The notes beneath the pieces are model-generated. The model was not told the DNA's origin, searched no databases, and worked only from the letters and a program-made list of their open reading frames with translations. The position numbers and the translations under genes were made by a program. DNA of 64,000 nt from Diadema setosum (Eukaryota; Echinodermata; Echinoidea; Diadematoida; Diadematidae), in contig CM067075.1 in NCBI GenBank assembly GCA_033980235.1, forward strand, positions 29,578,385-29,642,384, written 5' to 3'. The stretch's first letter is position 1. Each line of letters starts with the position of its first letter. This document shows, one piece after another, positions 12,807 through 25,750 of the stretch.

Positions 12807-13546
12807 TGACTTCACTCGATGATGTTTCCTGGAAGCAAAGCTGTGAGCACTACCAATTGTATTTGTTTTTGATAATGGGGGGGGGGGGGGGGGGGGCAAG
12901 GAGGGGATGGGACAAGGGGTTATTTCACGAAAGAATGTTTTTGAGGCTGCAGTTAAGTGTCAATTGTGGTTTTTGTTCCAGACTTTAACCATTATTTTTT
13001 TCCACTGACCAGCAAATCTCGTGTACTTTCTGTGTCAACCATCACAAAACTACTTGTATTGTCGTCATGTGGGAAATTACGTTGTCATGCAACTAGTAAT
13101 CCGTACTGCATCACAGTGATCTTTTATGTGGGACAACTGCTGTTGGCACTCTTGATTGGGTTACTCTGACTTACAAAACATGCACATCATAGTAAGATTT
13201 TATGGTTGATGAACTAAAATAGCAAAAAAAAAAAAAAAAAAAAAAATGCTGACTCTCGCAAGTTCAGGCAATGTGGGCACTTACACATTACACCAATCTG
13301 AGGAGTTGGATTTATATTACCTTTGACCCACAAAGAGGGGGCAGTGCTATTGACACCTTACCTACACAGTATGACTATTAAACCCAATTTACTGTACCAA
13401 TGCATTTCACATTCATGCATAATTTCTAAAACTAAAGTTGTTCCTGTAAAAGCAGAAGTATTGTCCAAGGCCTGCCTGCTAGAGCAGCAACTTACGCATG
13501 CATATGGATTCCAAACATTTAAATGTGTATGTTGAAAGAACAGGTT

Positions 13547-13640
13547 TTTGACCCATTGAAAACGAGTCCCGAGAATGCTCGGGCAGGTGTCTATTGGAAA
13601 TGTGTGTTATAGCAAAATCAGCCCATCCTCAACAGGTTAA
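13547..13640 (-). mobile_element. Small TTAA MITE, copy 2 (inverted)
   Basis: Reverse orientation of the 7700 element: CAGGTGTCTATTGG, TGTGTGTTATAGCAAAATCA, ending in CAACAGGTTAA. The other end has decayed from TTAACCC to TTGACCC. Confidence 0.65.
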
Positions 13641-14965
13641 TAATTGAATGCCTTTTCATTGTGCCTTTTATGGAGAGAAAGAAAAACAAAACAAAACAAA
13701 CACAACTGTATTTACTATAATGAGGCTACTGGATTACATAGCAAGTGCAAGTTTATTCAAGAGGAATTTATGCCTCTTGTAGCAACAGCAGTCCACCAAG
13801 CTACACATGTGACCAACATGTTGCATGTACACCAGCTAGTTTGCAGTTCAACTTTCTGCAGGAGCAGAAAAAAAGGTCATTTGTACCAGCAGGCACATTG
13901 GTTTTTAAATTTAATGGGATGAGCATCTGTGATGTAATGATTATTCATGTAATCCTTATAAATGCTTGCCAGCACAGCCACCCAACAACTAATGCGGTAT
14001 TTGGCAATATCAATAGAAAGAGATTGTTAATACAGTGTACTACAATTTAATAGTGCAAAATAATGAAATGGATGCTTTCCCAAGTGTTATGATTGATGGC
14101 TCATTCTGGTCATCTGATCTACACAAACTCATTCTTTATTTGAAGGGGATTGATAAATCCCATAAGTTTTTACGTAAAGCATATACATTTAGTGCCCCTA
14201 ACCGACTGAAAAAAAAGGAAAGTCATTTGTACCAATGTGCCCTTGAGCTAACTCTGAAGTGGCTTCTTCATCATGATCATTCATGACAAGCACACAATCC
14301 CTTGGATTAATGTTTGATCCTATTTTTCTTTCAATTATTTTCATTGTATTTTGAAGAATTTCAGTGGTTGATGACTGGTATAGGGCATTGTTGCACTTGG
14401 TCTATGGTATGCACACCGCTTTCCAACATATCTGGCTGAAAACCAAAGTACATCGTACCATTATACATGTAGCTGCAGACCTCATCATCAGGAATGCATT
14501 GCTGGGTACATTGTATTGCCCACAATATCAATACATTATCATTGAAAGATTGGGCAAATTGAACTTTAGCTATGTCTGTTATACGAAGTGTAGTCATGAA
14601 TTTCTCCTTTACGTTTGAGCCAATGTAGCGAAGCAGCTTTAGTGTAACCCATCAAAATGCATTGAAGAATATTGCTTGTAACATTGCCGACACTGAATTA
14701 TATGGGCGAGGCATTCATTAGCAATTTACTGGATCACAGATCTCTCGCTATCAAAATGAATCATTCACGAACATTTGCTCCAGAGTCTTTTATGATTTGA
14801 ACAGCTCCTTAAAGGTCAGTCGTAATGGTAAGGTATTGTAATACTGTGTACAGTGTATACAATGTACACAAGTTGAATAAATGTGGAAACTTGTACATAA
14901 AATTTCACCTTGTGTTTTGATGTGCTTCTTTTTCTTCATTTGCTTCCAGATTAATTTTGTCTCAA

Positions 14966-15100
14966 ACTTGGGCCTTGTTTCATAATGCTGTTCGTAAAGT
15001 TATGCATGCCTTTACGTATGATTAAGATATGACACTTCATATTCTAGTTATTCGTAAAGTCATGCGTAACTTTACAAACGGCTTTATGAAACAGGACCAG
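14966..15100. repeat. Foldback MITE GTTTCATA...TATGAAAC
   Basis: Arms TTGTTTCATAATGCTGTTCG and the inverted GCTTTATGAAACAGG, with GTAAAGTTA/TAACTTTAC blocks. The same family is inserted in the SINE copies at 49406 and 55697. Confidence 0.7.
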
Positions 15101-15588
15101 GACTCTCTTGCACGAAAAGATGCAATAAAAAACAAGTCTGAAAATCAACATGTCGGGTAACACCCACTCTGAGCATTCACACCTACATAACTGTTTGATT
15201 TTCCAACTTGCGTTTGATTTCAACTTTTGCTCACCAAAAATCAATCATGTCGTGTTTTATACAAATCATGGACCCTCACATACACAAGTAAATTTGGACA
15301 TCAGAACTTTAAATATGTTGTCTATTCACACAGACATTGATGCATGTATAAGACAAAGTATTCAACCATGACAACTGCACACCTTCTGTGATCAAGGTCC
15401 ATGGCAAGTGTTCGTCCTTGGTGGCGACTTCAATATCAGTAGTCGCCCTTCAGTCACACACGTGCAGGTGCAAAATGATAGGACTTACTGCCAACTAAAC
15501 GTGGACCAAAGAGGATCTCCTGATACGGGAGAAAGCCAGATATTCTTCGTGTAGATACTAGATGGTGCACTTAATTTCATCTTTTTGG

Positions 15589-15616
15589 ACCCCCCCCCCC
15601 CCCCCCCCCCCCCCCC
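15589..15616. repeat. Poly-C tract
   Basis: An unbroken run of about 27-28 C. Similar G or C runs at 7109, 12877, 21941, 47537 and 61320 suggest slippage or strand structures; exact lengths may be unreliable in an assembly. Confidence 0.8.
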
Positions 15617-15830
15617 ACGAAAGTGTTCTACATGCATACCAAATATTTTGTCTGTGTGTCTTGGAGTGATTCGGCCAAGGAGGTTATTTAGATCAGCCAA
15701 TCTGTTGCCTTGATGTGAAATGATGCTATGATCCACCTCCAAAAGTAAACATGCAAGGCACACACACACACACACACACGTACACAGATACAAAACATAG
15801 TCACAAACACTCGTCCACACGCACATGCTA

Positions 15831-16025
15831 CAGTGGACTCCGTTATAACAAAGTCCTTGGGACCGGCAGTTTTCTTTCGTTACATTTATATTGAAATTTT
15901 GTTATAACTGAACAAGTAAACAAAAAATACATACATGTACAGTGAATGATGCTGCAGCTTGGTTTCTTACTTCATTATAACTGGAATTTCATTATATCCG
16001 TGTTCATTATAATGGGAGTGCACTG
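15831..16025. mobile_element. Tc1/pogo-like MITE with TA target
   Basis: TA-CAGTGGACTCCGTTATAAC on the left and TTATAATGGGAGTGCACTG-TA on the right. GTTATAAC and ATTATAAC repeats fill the ends. A degraded relative starts at 20580 (CAGTGGAACCTCTCTATAAC). Confidence 0.75.
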
Positions 16026-16361
16026 TATATTCAGTACATGTACATGTATTTAGCTCTTCAGAGTATGGCTATGGTAGCTCAGAGGTCTTCATGGAGATTG
16101 ACATTTGCCCATCTCTGGTTGAATGGTTGTAGTGATCATCTTCTCTGGCAAGCATTTAGCATACTCTGTTTCCATCTTATTAATAACAACAGGGCAGGTC
16201 ACATTTTCTGCAACGTGTATGATATCCACATAACCTGGAGTGTACACTCGTACACAGAGAAATTTTGTGAAGTCTATACAATGTACATGTACACAGTATG
16301 AAGAGGTAGTTGCACAATGAGCTCATGTAACATAAGCATGTGCATGGATATGATCATGCTG

Positions 16362-16450
16362 TTAACCTGTTGAAGACGCATCCCCAGAATACTCTGGCAG
16401 GTGTCTATGAAAAATGCATGAAAAATGCAAAATCAGTCCGCCCTCAACGG
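16362..16450 (+). mobile_element. Small TTAA MITE, copy 3
   Basis: TTAACCTGTTGAAGACGC, CTGGCAGGTGTCTATG, GCAAAATCAGTCCG, CCCTCAACG. The right TTAA has been lost. Confidence 0.6.
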
Positions 16451-16853
16451 AGTTCACGGTTGCGATTTGTGCATGTGCAAAATAAAGGTCAAATGAGAAT
16501 GTTTGTGTATTTGCCATTGACTTCAAACGAAAAGAATCTTCAGGCAAATGAGGATTTGGAATGTTAAGTTGTGTGTTTCACCTTGTTAGAACGCACAGGT
16601 GAAAGTGATTCATCAATATTGTTTAACAAAAGCTGCACATGCATTTCATTGAAATTGATTACAGAGGTGACATGCTTCAACAAAAAATGCTCTGTCACAG
16701 GTCCTTTCCATGCTATTTGAAAGTCTGTGGGGTAGGGGTCAAATGAGACCTGCGCTAACCATGAACTCCCTTATTGTACACCAGCCTAGCATACAATTCC
16801 CCCCACCCCCCTTAACCTGCATACAATTGAATTGAATTGAATTGGAAGGGTGT

Positions 16854-16859
16854 TTTATT
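16854..16859 (-). terminator. Possible polyadenylation signal of METTL6
   Basis: TTTATT on the plus strand is AATAAA on the minus strand, about 420 bases beyond the METTL6 stop. Weaker ATTAAA-like variants occur nearer (about 17020-17050), so the choice is uncertain. Confidence 0.3.
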
Positions 16860-17275
16860 GATCAATATCCGTGTAAAACATTAATTTTTCTAGTGAATCA
16901 AAAGGGTACACGCTGAATTTCTTCCAAAAGGCATGGAAAATACTTCCTGGAAGATATCTCAGTATGAAACGGGACAAAGAAATGCCACCCTCCCTATAAA
17001 AATCTCTATTTTTTTAATCATAATTTTAATAGCGACAGTGATATTAAAAAAATTTAATTCCAATCTACAGCGGTGGGTACATGAAATTATGAAAACCTCA
17101 TAATGTATGAACTAATTGTCAAGTTTTCCTCGCACTTTCACAGATTGTCTCACTAATTATTCAGCACTGTCAGAATCCTCATGTATGTGTGGGGAAACTT
17201 CTACTTCAAACTGAGTACAGAAATGGGAACTTCAATGTTCCAGTCCACATTCTACAGTCTAAGTTGTCTAATTTG

Positions 17276-20200
17276 TCACGACTTCTCCGTCCGCTTGCGA
17301 AATTTGCTCTGGACGAACACCCGTGGAACTGAGAGACCTTCCTTTTTATTCACTGTCTCCCTGTAAACGTACTCGTTGACCACCTCATCAAAACCAGCCT
17401 GGTGAAAGATGTCCCTGAGATATTCTGTGAGAAGATATTATAGGAACAGAAGATCATTGACCTTTCAAAGTTACATACTCTCTTGTCAGTCAATTAAAAA
17501 ACAACACACAAATTACCAAGGTACAGCTGTGCTCAAATTAGACTTTCTAAACATGAGATATAGCATTCTTTGCAGAAGTTCTTACATTCAAACTTTGTCA
17601 GAGCATTAAAAAAAAAAAACGACTGATGAAGAGGTACAAACAAATCTACGACATTCACAAAAACTGCTTCCTCATGCTACAAAAACTACCCAATGAATGG
17701 GAAGTAACCGATTTGACTGGTAGACGTCTTATACCCCTACATGTGGATATTGCTGTGTCACTTAAGCACATGTTAATGTTATACACACATATTGCTGCTA
17801 TGGGGAAAAATGGAGAAAGGTACTTTGAATAGCAAATGACATGCCCACACCTGTAGTGAAGTAGTATGCTCGTGTGCCGTCTTGCCTCACATAGAAATGG
17901 TCACTGATCTTGTGTCCCTTGCTGAAGCGAAGCATGGCATGGTCGTACAGTCCGTAATCTCTGAACAGCACCAGGCCATCAGGACGGAGGACCTTTGTTG
18001 CAATGATACATGTATTATCATATAAACAAATAATGCATGGTCCAGCCTGTGTTAGTACGTGACACGACATTTACTCTTGCGATAATTACTCTGGTCTCAT
18101 ATTCTCCACGGACATATCGCCCTAGGTTTAGGGTCATGTTGGGTTTTATGTGCTGTTTGATGCGAGGATTGGGATTATGGGTAGGGTTACGTTTGTGGGT
18201 AGAATTTATGTTTGGCCTAGCGTGCAGATATTTCATGGGAGCAATTGTTGCAGGAGCAAATATCACAGAATATCATAGGACTGTGTTAGTGTAAATGCAG
18301 ACAGAGCACACGTACAAGGTACTGTATCTTGAGATTGGTGCTGCCTCTGTGCACTAGCAGTTTGCTGTGATGGCACAGTGCACACCATGTAAAAAAAATA
18401 CTGAGGGTTTACTGCATTTACATTCCGCACAACAGGGTCAAGTGCCTTATTTGTTTTATAAAATGACCACATGAAAATCAACAAAAATAAAAGTGAGTTA
18501 GATCTAACATTAGAGTCAATACGGGTTCGGTTAGTTTTAGTGTGTGTGTGTGTGGGTGTGTGTGTGTGTGGGTGTGTGTGTGTGTGTGTAGTAGGTGATA
18601 TCATCACATGTATTATGCTGTACCATTTTCACATCAGCTCATCTGAAATTCCATTAGCTGAAAATTCTTTCACCATATCATTATCCAAGAAGCAGTCTTT
18701 GCATTATGGCAGAACATGAAGGAACGAGTGAAAAACAACCTAACCAACCAACCAACCCTGCCCCCCCCCCCCCAAAAAAAAAAAAGAAGGAAAAAAGTCA
18801 AACAAAACAAAATTGGTGCACAAGTTATTGGTATGGGATAATTTATCAAATTAACTTGAAACTTTTTGCTTGCTTGTTTTGAAACTCAATGACCTAGCAA
18901 TAGTGAAGTGCATTGTCTTTATTTTCGTGCCGGAATTTTTGTCATTTCAAGTTGACCTCTGTGAAAGATGGACCACATTTAATGGACCTTTTAAATTCAC
19001 ACTCCCCCAAAGCAGCTCCATCTCCCACTTTATGGGGAGGTGGCCATGTGCACCTGTCCACTCCAGCCATCAACCAGCATTGGTCAGTGGTCACTACTCA
19101 GTACTATAAAAGTGGTTTCTTTTGCGTTGGTTTTATTTTCACGCTTTTCCCGCTTTGAGGTTGAACTGCGAAATTAACATCACGTGAAAATGTTTTGAAC
19201 TCGCTTGTTATAACGCTATTGCGCACATACACACACAAGATTCCGCGCATTGAGTGTATTGATGGTCAACACACACACAGCGATACTGCGCAATGTAGGT
19301 CAAGCATGCTATTAAGTACTAAAGAGACAGGATTTAGGTAAGCCCGCACTTAATTTTAATTTCTATTTAATGAATAAAAGCATAATTGGATTATAGTTTG
19401 GGTTTTGATATGCAAAATAAAACAAGTTTTTGCGGACTGTGAATTCACAGATTTTGCCGACTGCGAATTTAAACACACGCAAAAAAGTCGGCACCGATGG
19501 AAACAGCGAAAGCATCTGTGCGCGAAAGAAACCACTTTTACAGTATCATCAATTCTGCATAAAATGTAGCTTGCAGAAGCTGTGACAACATACCTCGAAG
19601 ATGTTTTTTAATGACTGCACCATCTTGTCTGGATGGATAGCAGACAGCACAAAGAACATGGTTACTAGGTCGACTACCTCTGACATCACATGATTGGTCA
19701 GTTCTTCACTGGTGATGTCGCACTGGAATGCATTCACGCGCGTGGCATCATAATCTGGATGTTCCTGTAAATATGATAAAAAAAAGAAGAAAGAGCTGTT
19801 TTTCTCCCTAATATAGTGTCTTTCCACAACATTGTGGTCCTTAAGTCTTTATGTGCCATGTTCGCATGTCCGACTCAGTCAACGGCGTGCCAAGTTTGCA
19901 TATTCTATAATATATAAAATAAATATTCTGCTCAAACACACAAACCCACCCAATACGATGGATAAATCGCCAAAAGCCACAGTACAATGACAGCTGACAG
20001 CGTTTCTCATGATTCCATTCCTATTACATAAAGTTCACATTTTATGTGGTACCAGTAATCAAATATCAAGAAGTGCATCCTACTGGATTTGCGAGTACAT
20101 TATAAGTTTCTGTCACTGTTTTGTGTGCAAAAGTCATGCCTCAATAGCAATGTAGCTACACTGTACATATCATTTTTGAAAGAAAAACTATTAGAGACTG

Positions 20201-23200
20201 CATCATGCAAGTTACATCAAAGCAAAGCTTGGCATTTTTCTTTTCTATGTTATGATTACATGTCCAGGGTAACAGAAATATATAAAAGTTACATTGACTA
20301 GAAAAACAAAATATTTTCCCAAAGCATGACTTCTTTGCTGTCTACGAATAATGTGACACACAGGGGGTTTACACCACAACAAAAAAGAGCTAACATAACC
20401 AGCATAACTCCTATTACTGCAGTTAACTCCTAACCTACATTACACCCAATGAATTTAACTTCACACTGGATCTGACAATCAACAACAGTCATCATCTACA
20501 CGTACGTGTACATACATATATCATATTATTTCGTATGGTTGAGTTATCAGTCGTGATATGTTGACCTTTCAACAAAATACAGTGGAACCTCTCTATAACG
20601 AGGTGGGATATAGCGATAAACACAATACATTTGGGTAATTTTGTACACTGTAGGTTCCGAGGCTCCACTATCTCTCATATTCTTTTGTTCTTATTGGTGA
20701 TATACTGTATATAAGATACCCAATATAACGACGAAAGTTCAGTGATACCATGCAGTCCATTATAGTGCCCCTGCATGTTACAAACTAAGGCTGCAGACAG
20801 AGATTCAGGCTCCCACTGAAACATGTATCGTCTCTTATGTTATTAGTGTTCGAGCTGCTGTGGAAGCATATCCACTTGTAAGGACTTTTAGGCTAGGTCA
20901 GTTTCGATCCCCACTGCTTTCTTTACATCATATCAATAGAACACTTAACCCTATTCTAACTGGGGGGGTCAAATTGACCCCCCCCTCAACGTTTCACGCC
21001 ACGATTTCGCAACGCGCAAAGATTTTGCCGCGTCGTTTCACAACTTTTTTCATTGAAGTCTCCCGTATATTTTGAGACGTTCGGGTACACCGTTCTGAAG
21101 TTACGTGATGTTTTTGCATCTATATACATGTCAACCCAAAAACAGCTCAAATTCATGATATCGTTTGCAAATCCAATGCAAATTGTTTTTTGGTTAAATT
21201 GATATAACTAAGATTATTTCAACTTTTAAGCATTGAAATTAATCAATTCTAGTGTAGATAAGCCTGAAAAAGTGCCTGCAACAAATTTTTGCAAAAAAAC
21301 AATAGAAAACAAAAGGTCGAAAAAACAATAAAATACATAAGAAATTAACAAAACAATAGAAAACAAAAGAAATTGATTTTGATTGTGCTATTTTTTACAC
21401 AAAAACTGTTTGATGTGTCGTGAGGAATACTGACACAAAAATTTAGCAATCCTCCAGTCTTTTTAATGGAGTTACAGGTGAAAATATGATTTCATGCACA
21501 AATTTGCATAATTAATTTATTAAAAATAGAAAGGCAATATTTTTCTATTGTATGACCATGTAATCTTGTAGTTGACATCCAGCTCTATCTTCAGGCAAAA
21601 TTTCGCGGCCATCGCGCGATAGGCGGCCAAGATCTGAAGGGGGGGTCAAATTGACCCCCCCCAGTAAAAACTTGGTCTCAAAAAGCCCAGTTAGAATAGG
21701 GTTAAACCAGTGCTTCTCAACCAGTGGGCCACAAAGTTCTCGCAGGAGGGCTGCAATGTCTTCCCAAATATAAAAACGATTTGTATTCACTCAACACGTC
21801 CTGTAGCTGGCATTCAAAAGACTCTGTAGGGGCCAAAGTGGGCCTCGAGTCGAAAAAGGTTGAGAAGCACAGACTTAAACCATAATAAATTGATATTCTG
21901 TCAAAGGATCTATAGTATTTCTGTTAACCCTAACTAGGCCGGGGGGGGGGGGGGGGGGGGGGGCCTCTGAGGCTCCCCCCCTCTACGTTTCGCGCGATGT
22001 ATCGCTATCGCGAAAAGCTATCGCCGTAACGTTTCATGACTTTTTTTTTTCGAGTCTCCCGCATCTTTTAACACCAAATTTGTGATGCCCGGGCGCACGG
22101 TTCCGAAGTTGCGCATAGATATGTATGTGCATGTCAGACCTAAAATTGCTAAAAAACGTGAATTCGTGTACAATTTCAATGCAAACAGTGTTTACAGGCA
22201 AATTCCATAAAAGCATGATTATTTGGGGGTTTTATTGAGTAAAATCAATAAATAACATATTTTCTTGTTCGGAACAATGTCACGGACAAATTCATCGAAA
22301 AAACAATGAAAAACATGAAGTAAAAAAAACAGAGAAATACATAAGAAATAAAAAAAAACAATAAAATACTTAAGAAATTTTTTCTGATTACACAAGTTTT
22401 TCTCTTACATTTGCTAAGGACACTAAAAAGAATATTTACACAAAAAATGTGCCTGTTTTGAGCTTTATTTAGTGATTTATACCAAATTGTCTGATTTCTT
22501 GCATCATGCATAAATTAGCATAATTTAGCATAAATGATAACTTTAACAAAAATTAACTTCAAGGTACTTTAGATTACATCATAGGCAATGTGTGTGTCAA
22601 TTTTCGGCGCAATCGCGCTGTCCACGGCCGAGATCTGGAGGGGGGGCCTGGGAGGCCCCCCTCCGGCCGTATCATTACCTAAATAGCCCGGCCTAGTCAG
22701 GGTTAACTCTCGAAAAGATGCTAGGCATGGCAGGAGTTAAACAGTGATTTTAAAAATAATTATTATATGAAAACAAATGCAGCACAAAACCCTCTATGAT
22801 TCTGAAGGTCCTTCAGTTGGCATTGCAATATTTCTGCCTGTCACACCTGTGGATTCCCTTCTAAAACAAACGGCAACTGTGGTACCCCAACAGTAGAATC
22901 ACCTTTACAAATTGAACGGCTCTCGGTGAGAAGTCGCAGCAGTGGATGAAGAGGCCTGGGTTGGCACTCTTCAGTGGGTATACCGTGTTGCCGACACCAC
23001 ATCCAACCTCTAGGAGAGAAGTCAGTTTCGGGTTTCCCTGCTCCGTCTACCACGGCAACATAAAGTAAAACAAGCAACAAAACAAATAAAAAACAAATAA
23101 CATCATTACTGTTCATATCTGTATGGCTACTAATTATATGAACAGACTAGTTAACACTACGACAATATGTTTGGTAAAATATATTTTTGAGAAAAATGTT

Positions 23201-24148
23201 TAACAGTAGCCATGGCAGACTTGGGATGACTTTGGAGCGAGACCCTTTTTCCTTCACAAGCAACTATCTCGGTGAAAAAGAGGTCAGGCATTGAGTCATG
23301 TTTTCTACTCCAAGCAAACTATACAAACCTCGTATGGGCCCATATGCATGACACTTTTAACTTTCACATATTTGGATATTTTGCCAAATGAAAGTGTAGG
23401 CACTTATGATGGCTAATTTCAGCTTTGGAGTGAAAGTCATCATGTGCTGAGCTGCAGTATGCTTATCCTGCTAGTGGACAACATGATGCCTTGTCCAGCA
23501 ATAAAGCCTATGGAGTATTCATCATTTAAATATTTTCCTTAACATGCAAGTATAGTTTCCAGGACTGAAAATTGATGCTTTCATGCCTAATGGTGCATTA
23601 TATCCTACATAAAGAAAGAAAGAAAAAAGAAAATCTTCCTTCACTGGGGAAAATTGTGTACAAAGTTTCTATTATAGGACGTATGTAAATATCTGATGAC
23701 AATATGTTTCTTACGTCACCAAAGTAAAAAAAGTATTAGTGTATATATTCCAAAGTTTTACAGTCACAACTGCTATTTCCCAGAGATGAAACCTCATGCT
23801 TTCAGCTTATTTGAAATCCTGGTTGGTGGCATTCTACAAGAAAACTCTACCTAGGCTTACTGATGAATTTGCAGCTGCAATCAGTTCCTCAAACTCCCTG
23901 GTGGTCCAATGCCGGTCTTTGAAGAAGTTTGTCGAATTCCTCTTGTAAAATAAGTCCCAGTTTTTTCGCGCCTCAACCTCTAGTTTGTTCCGTTTGAACT
24001 CTGGGATACACTGAGTGTCCGCTGCCAACCTACGCTCTTCTTCGCTGGACAGCTTTCTGGGCACTGCGGAAAAGGTCCACTGACCCTCCCTGGTCTCGGA
24101 CTGTGATGGTTCAACCCTTTCAGCGGTAGTGTCTGAATTCCCTTCCAT
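17276..24148 (-). CDS. METTL6: METTL6 tRNA N3-methylcytidine methyltransferase (complete, five exons)
   Basis: Exons in transcription order: 24148-23861, 23046-22903, 19764-19594, 17992-17851, 17424-17276. They sum to 894 nt, or 297 residues plus TGA (human METTL6 is 284). Splice borders and phases agree. The N-terminal family signature is visible (NWDLFYKRN at 63-71, FFKDRHWTTREF at 75-86). It is followed by SAM-binding motif I EVGCGVGN near 109-116, CDFSPRAVQFVK near 133-144, the HPDKM/FVLSAIHP block in exon 3, VLFRDYGLYDHAMLRF and FYVRQDGTRAYYFT in exon 4, and VVNEYVYRETVNKKEGLSVP in exon 5. METTL6 installs m3C at position 32 of serine tRNAs, with seryl-tRNA synthetase as partner. The FYKRN/RHWTTREF and VNKKEG motifs favour METTL6 over METTL2/METTL8. 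The start codon is the first ATG of the long first-exon frame and has no close alternative. Confidence 0.95.
18540..18590. repeat. GT/GGGTGT microsatellite
   Basis: A GT-dinucleotide run broken by three GG steps, inside the METTL6 intron between exons 3 and 4. Other simple repeats in the window: 31438-31495 (AC), 39738-39775 (GA), 40140-40235 (AC). Confidence 0.85.
19101..19546. repeat. Foldback MITE with AAAAGTGGTTTCTTT ends
   Basis: Left GTACTATAAAAGTGGTTTCT and right AAGAAACCACTTTTACAGTA are inverted. It ends just inside the METTL6 intron beside the exon at 19594, and its interior has no frame. Confidence 0.75.
20945..21705. mobile_element. TTAA/CCCT-ended element with G-tract hairpins, copy 1
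   Basis: Perfect 20-bp inverted ends, TTAACCCTATTCTAACTGGG at the left. Just inside each end is a G7/C8 hairpin with loop GTCAAATTGAC. The interior shares ACGTTTC.CGC, the AAGTCTCCCG block and A-rich runs with the copies at 21924 and 60686. TTAA with CCCT ends is the piggyBac pattern. It lies in a METTL6 intron and carries no transposase. Confidence 0.8.
21924..22706. mobile_element. TTAA/CCCT-ended element with G-tract hairpins, copy 2
   Basis: TTAA-CCCTAACTAGGCCGGG to CCCGGCCTAGTCAGGG-TTAA. Hairpin loops are GCCTCTGAGGC at the left and GCCTGGGAGGC at the right. A run of about 22 G lies at 21941. It sits about 220 bases from copy 1 in the same intron. Confidence 0.8.
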
Positions 24149-24604
24149 GTCGAGTTAGAATTGTGTTTCCTTACTGATGATCTAGGTACAACACGTGACA
24201 GGCTTCGGATCACAGTTTTCGAAGTTGATGAAATATGAATAAAGATCCATAATCAATTCTTTCTTTTTTTCCCCCCAAGGATGATGAGTGTAGCTGGTGA
24301 TGCAGCGTGGTTATCACCTGCTCTGCAAAGGAAAGAAAGTGGTACACCATATTTCATCATTAGTTGCAACTTCAGCATCTCAAATGCCTGAAACATTGAT
24401 TTCAAACAACCCTAAGCAATTTCTTGGCTCATGGTTTTATTGAGCACTGCTACCACACAAACCAGTCATGTACATGAAGATGATGAAAATAGCTTGTGTG
24501 ATGAGAGCTGGTCTTACACTGCAAATATCAAATTTTCATCCATGTAAATATTGACTATTCTGAAAATAATTTACTGCACCTAAAGCAAAATTAGGTCTAA
24601 ATAA
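24149..24604. other. METTL6 upstream region
   Basis: AT-rich sequence 5' of the METTL6 ATG. A CACGTG box lies at about 24192, 40-50 bases before the start codon. No TATA box is obvious and no other feature was seen. Confidence 0.4.
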
Positions 24605-25021
24605 GGGCAAGTCCAAGATAACACGCGTGTTACGTATGGGACATTCAGAGATTTTTATGACCTGAAAAATAGTGTCAATGGCTTTTGATCATATTAAACT
24701 TTATCATGGTGATTGATATCTAGGAGAAGTATAATCATGCAAAAAATGGAGAAAAATGACCTTCACAATTATATTCTAGAAGAGAAAATATGTGCCGTTA
24801 CGTATGGGACCAGAAAAATTTTGTTTTTTTGAACATTTTTTTCAACCTCAAAACTCTCTGAAAGTATTTCATTCTACAACTTGTAACTCACTGTGATGAA
24901 AGTCACAACACTCAAGATTATCACAAGTAAGTTTCGTGTCATTAGGCAAAAAGCTCTAATTACAGGTTCTAATTAAAGACAGACATGACGTGTTACGTAT
25001 GGGACAGTTACGTATGGGACA

Positions 25022-25450
25022 GTTTGTCCCCCATTCATTTAGTGTGTGAAGAACCATGTTTATGGGTATTTTGCATAATTATTGAAGTAAAATCAGTTGA
25101 AACTACTCAAAAACTGATCCAGATTGTCAAGGAAACAATATTCCCCAAATATTCACCATCCTAATCATATTCAATCATATTTTTATATTTTTATGACCAA
25201 CCTGAGTATGCATGCCCTTTGTCCCCCATTCGTTTAGTGTGTGGAGAGACATGTTTATGGGTATTTTGCAAAGTAATTTTGCAAAATACTCATAAACAAA
25301 TTTTTGCATAATTATTGAAATTGAATCAGTTGAAACTACTCAAATACTGATCCAGATTGACAAGGGAACAATATTCCCCAAATATTTACCATCATAATCA
25401 TATTTAATCATATTCTATATTTTTATGACCAACCTGAGTATGTATGCCCT
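25022..25450. repeat. 196-bp direct tandem repeat inside the iteron element
   Basis: Two copies starting TTTGTCCCCCATTC at about 25022 and 25218 share GTTGAAACTACTCAAA, CAATATTCCCCAAATATT and GACCAACCTGAGTATG. The second copy has an extra inverted patch of about 40 bases. Confidence 0.8.
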
Positions 25451-25599
25451 ATTTTTATCAGGATAGTTACTACTGAAAAATTGAATAGTTTAAAGTGTTT
25501 ACTTCCATTGATGAAGGGCAGTTTGCCATTTCGTTTCAATAAAAAACAACTTGACAGAAGAAATATTAATTTTTATAAATAAGCAATACCTGCTGCGTG

Positions 25600-25750
25600 G
25601 AACCCCAGTGATCGAGTAGATATATGATGTCTGTCTAGCAGTCAGGTCATTGATTCGAGTCACACCTCAGTATGTATACCCATGAATTTTGTCGTGGCTA
25701 TTACTGAAACCTGAATAAGGACAATTTGTGTATCACTAGCAATAAAAAAA
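25600..25750 (+). mobile_element. Possible tRNA-derived SINE fragment
   Basis: Contains a B-box-like GATTCGAGTCACACC near 25655 preceded by tRNA-like GTCTAGCAGTCAGGTCAT. It is followed by CTGAATAAGGACAAT and an A-rich tail near 25741. Confidence 0.35.

Larger units (their letters stand above)
12662..17275. other. Tail-to-tail intergenic region between WDR12 and METTL6
   Basis: No supported gene. It holds homopolymers (G at 12877, A at 13225, C at 15590-15616), two TTAA MITE copies, the MITE at 14966-15100 and the Tc1/pogo-like MITE at 15831-16025. The stretches 13650-14960 and 16460-17270 show nothing recognisable beyond the poly(A) candidate. Confidence 0.6.

Noticed and set aside
14035..14618. 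Overlapping open frames in the WDR12-METTL6 gap
   Set aside because: No recognisable domain, no splice partners, and frames on both strands of similar length.
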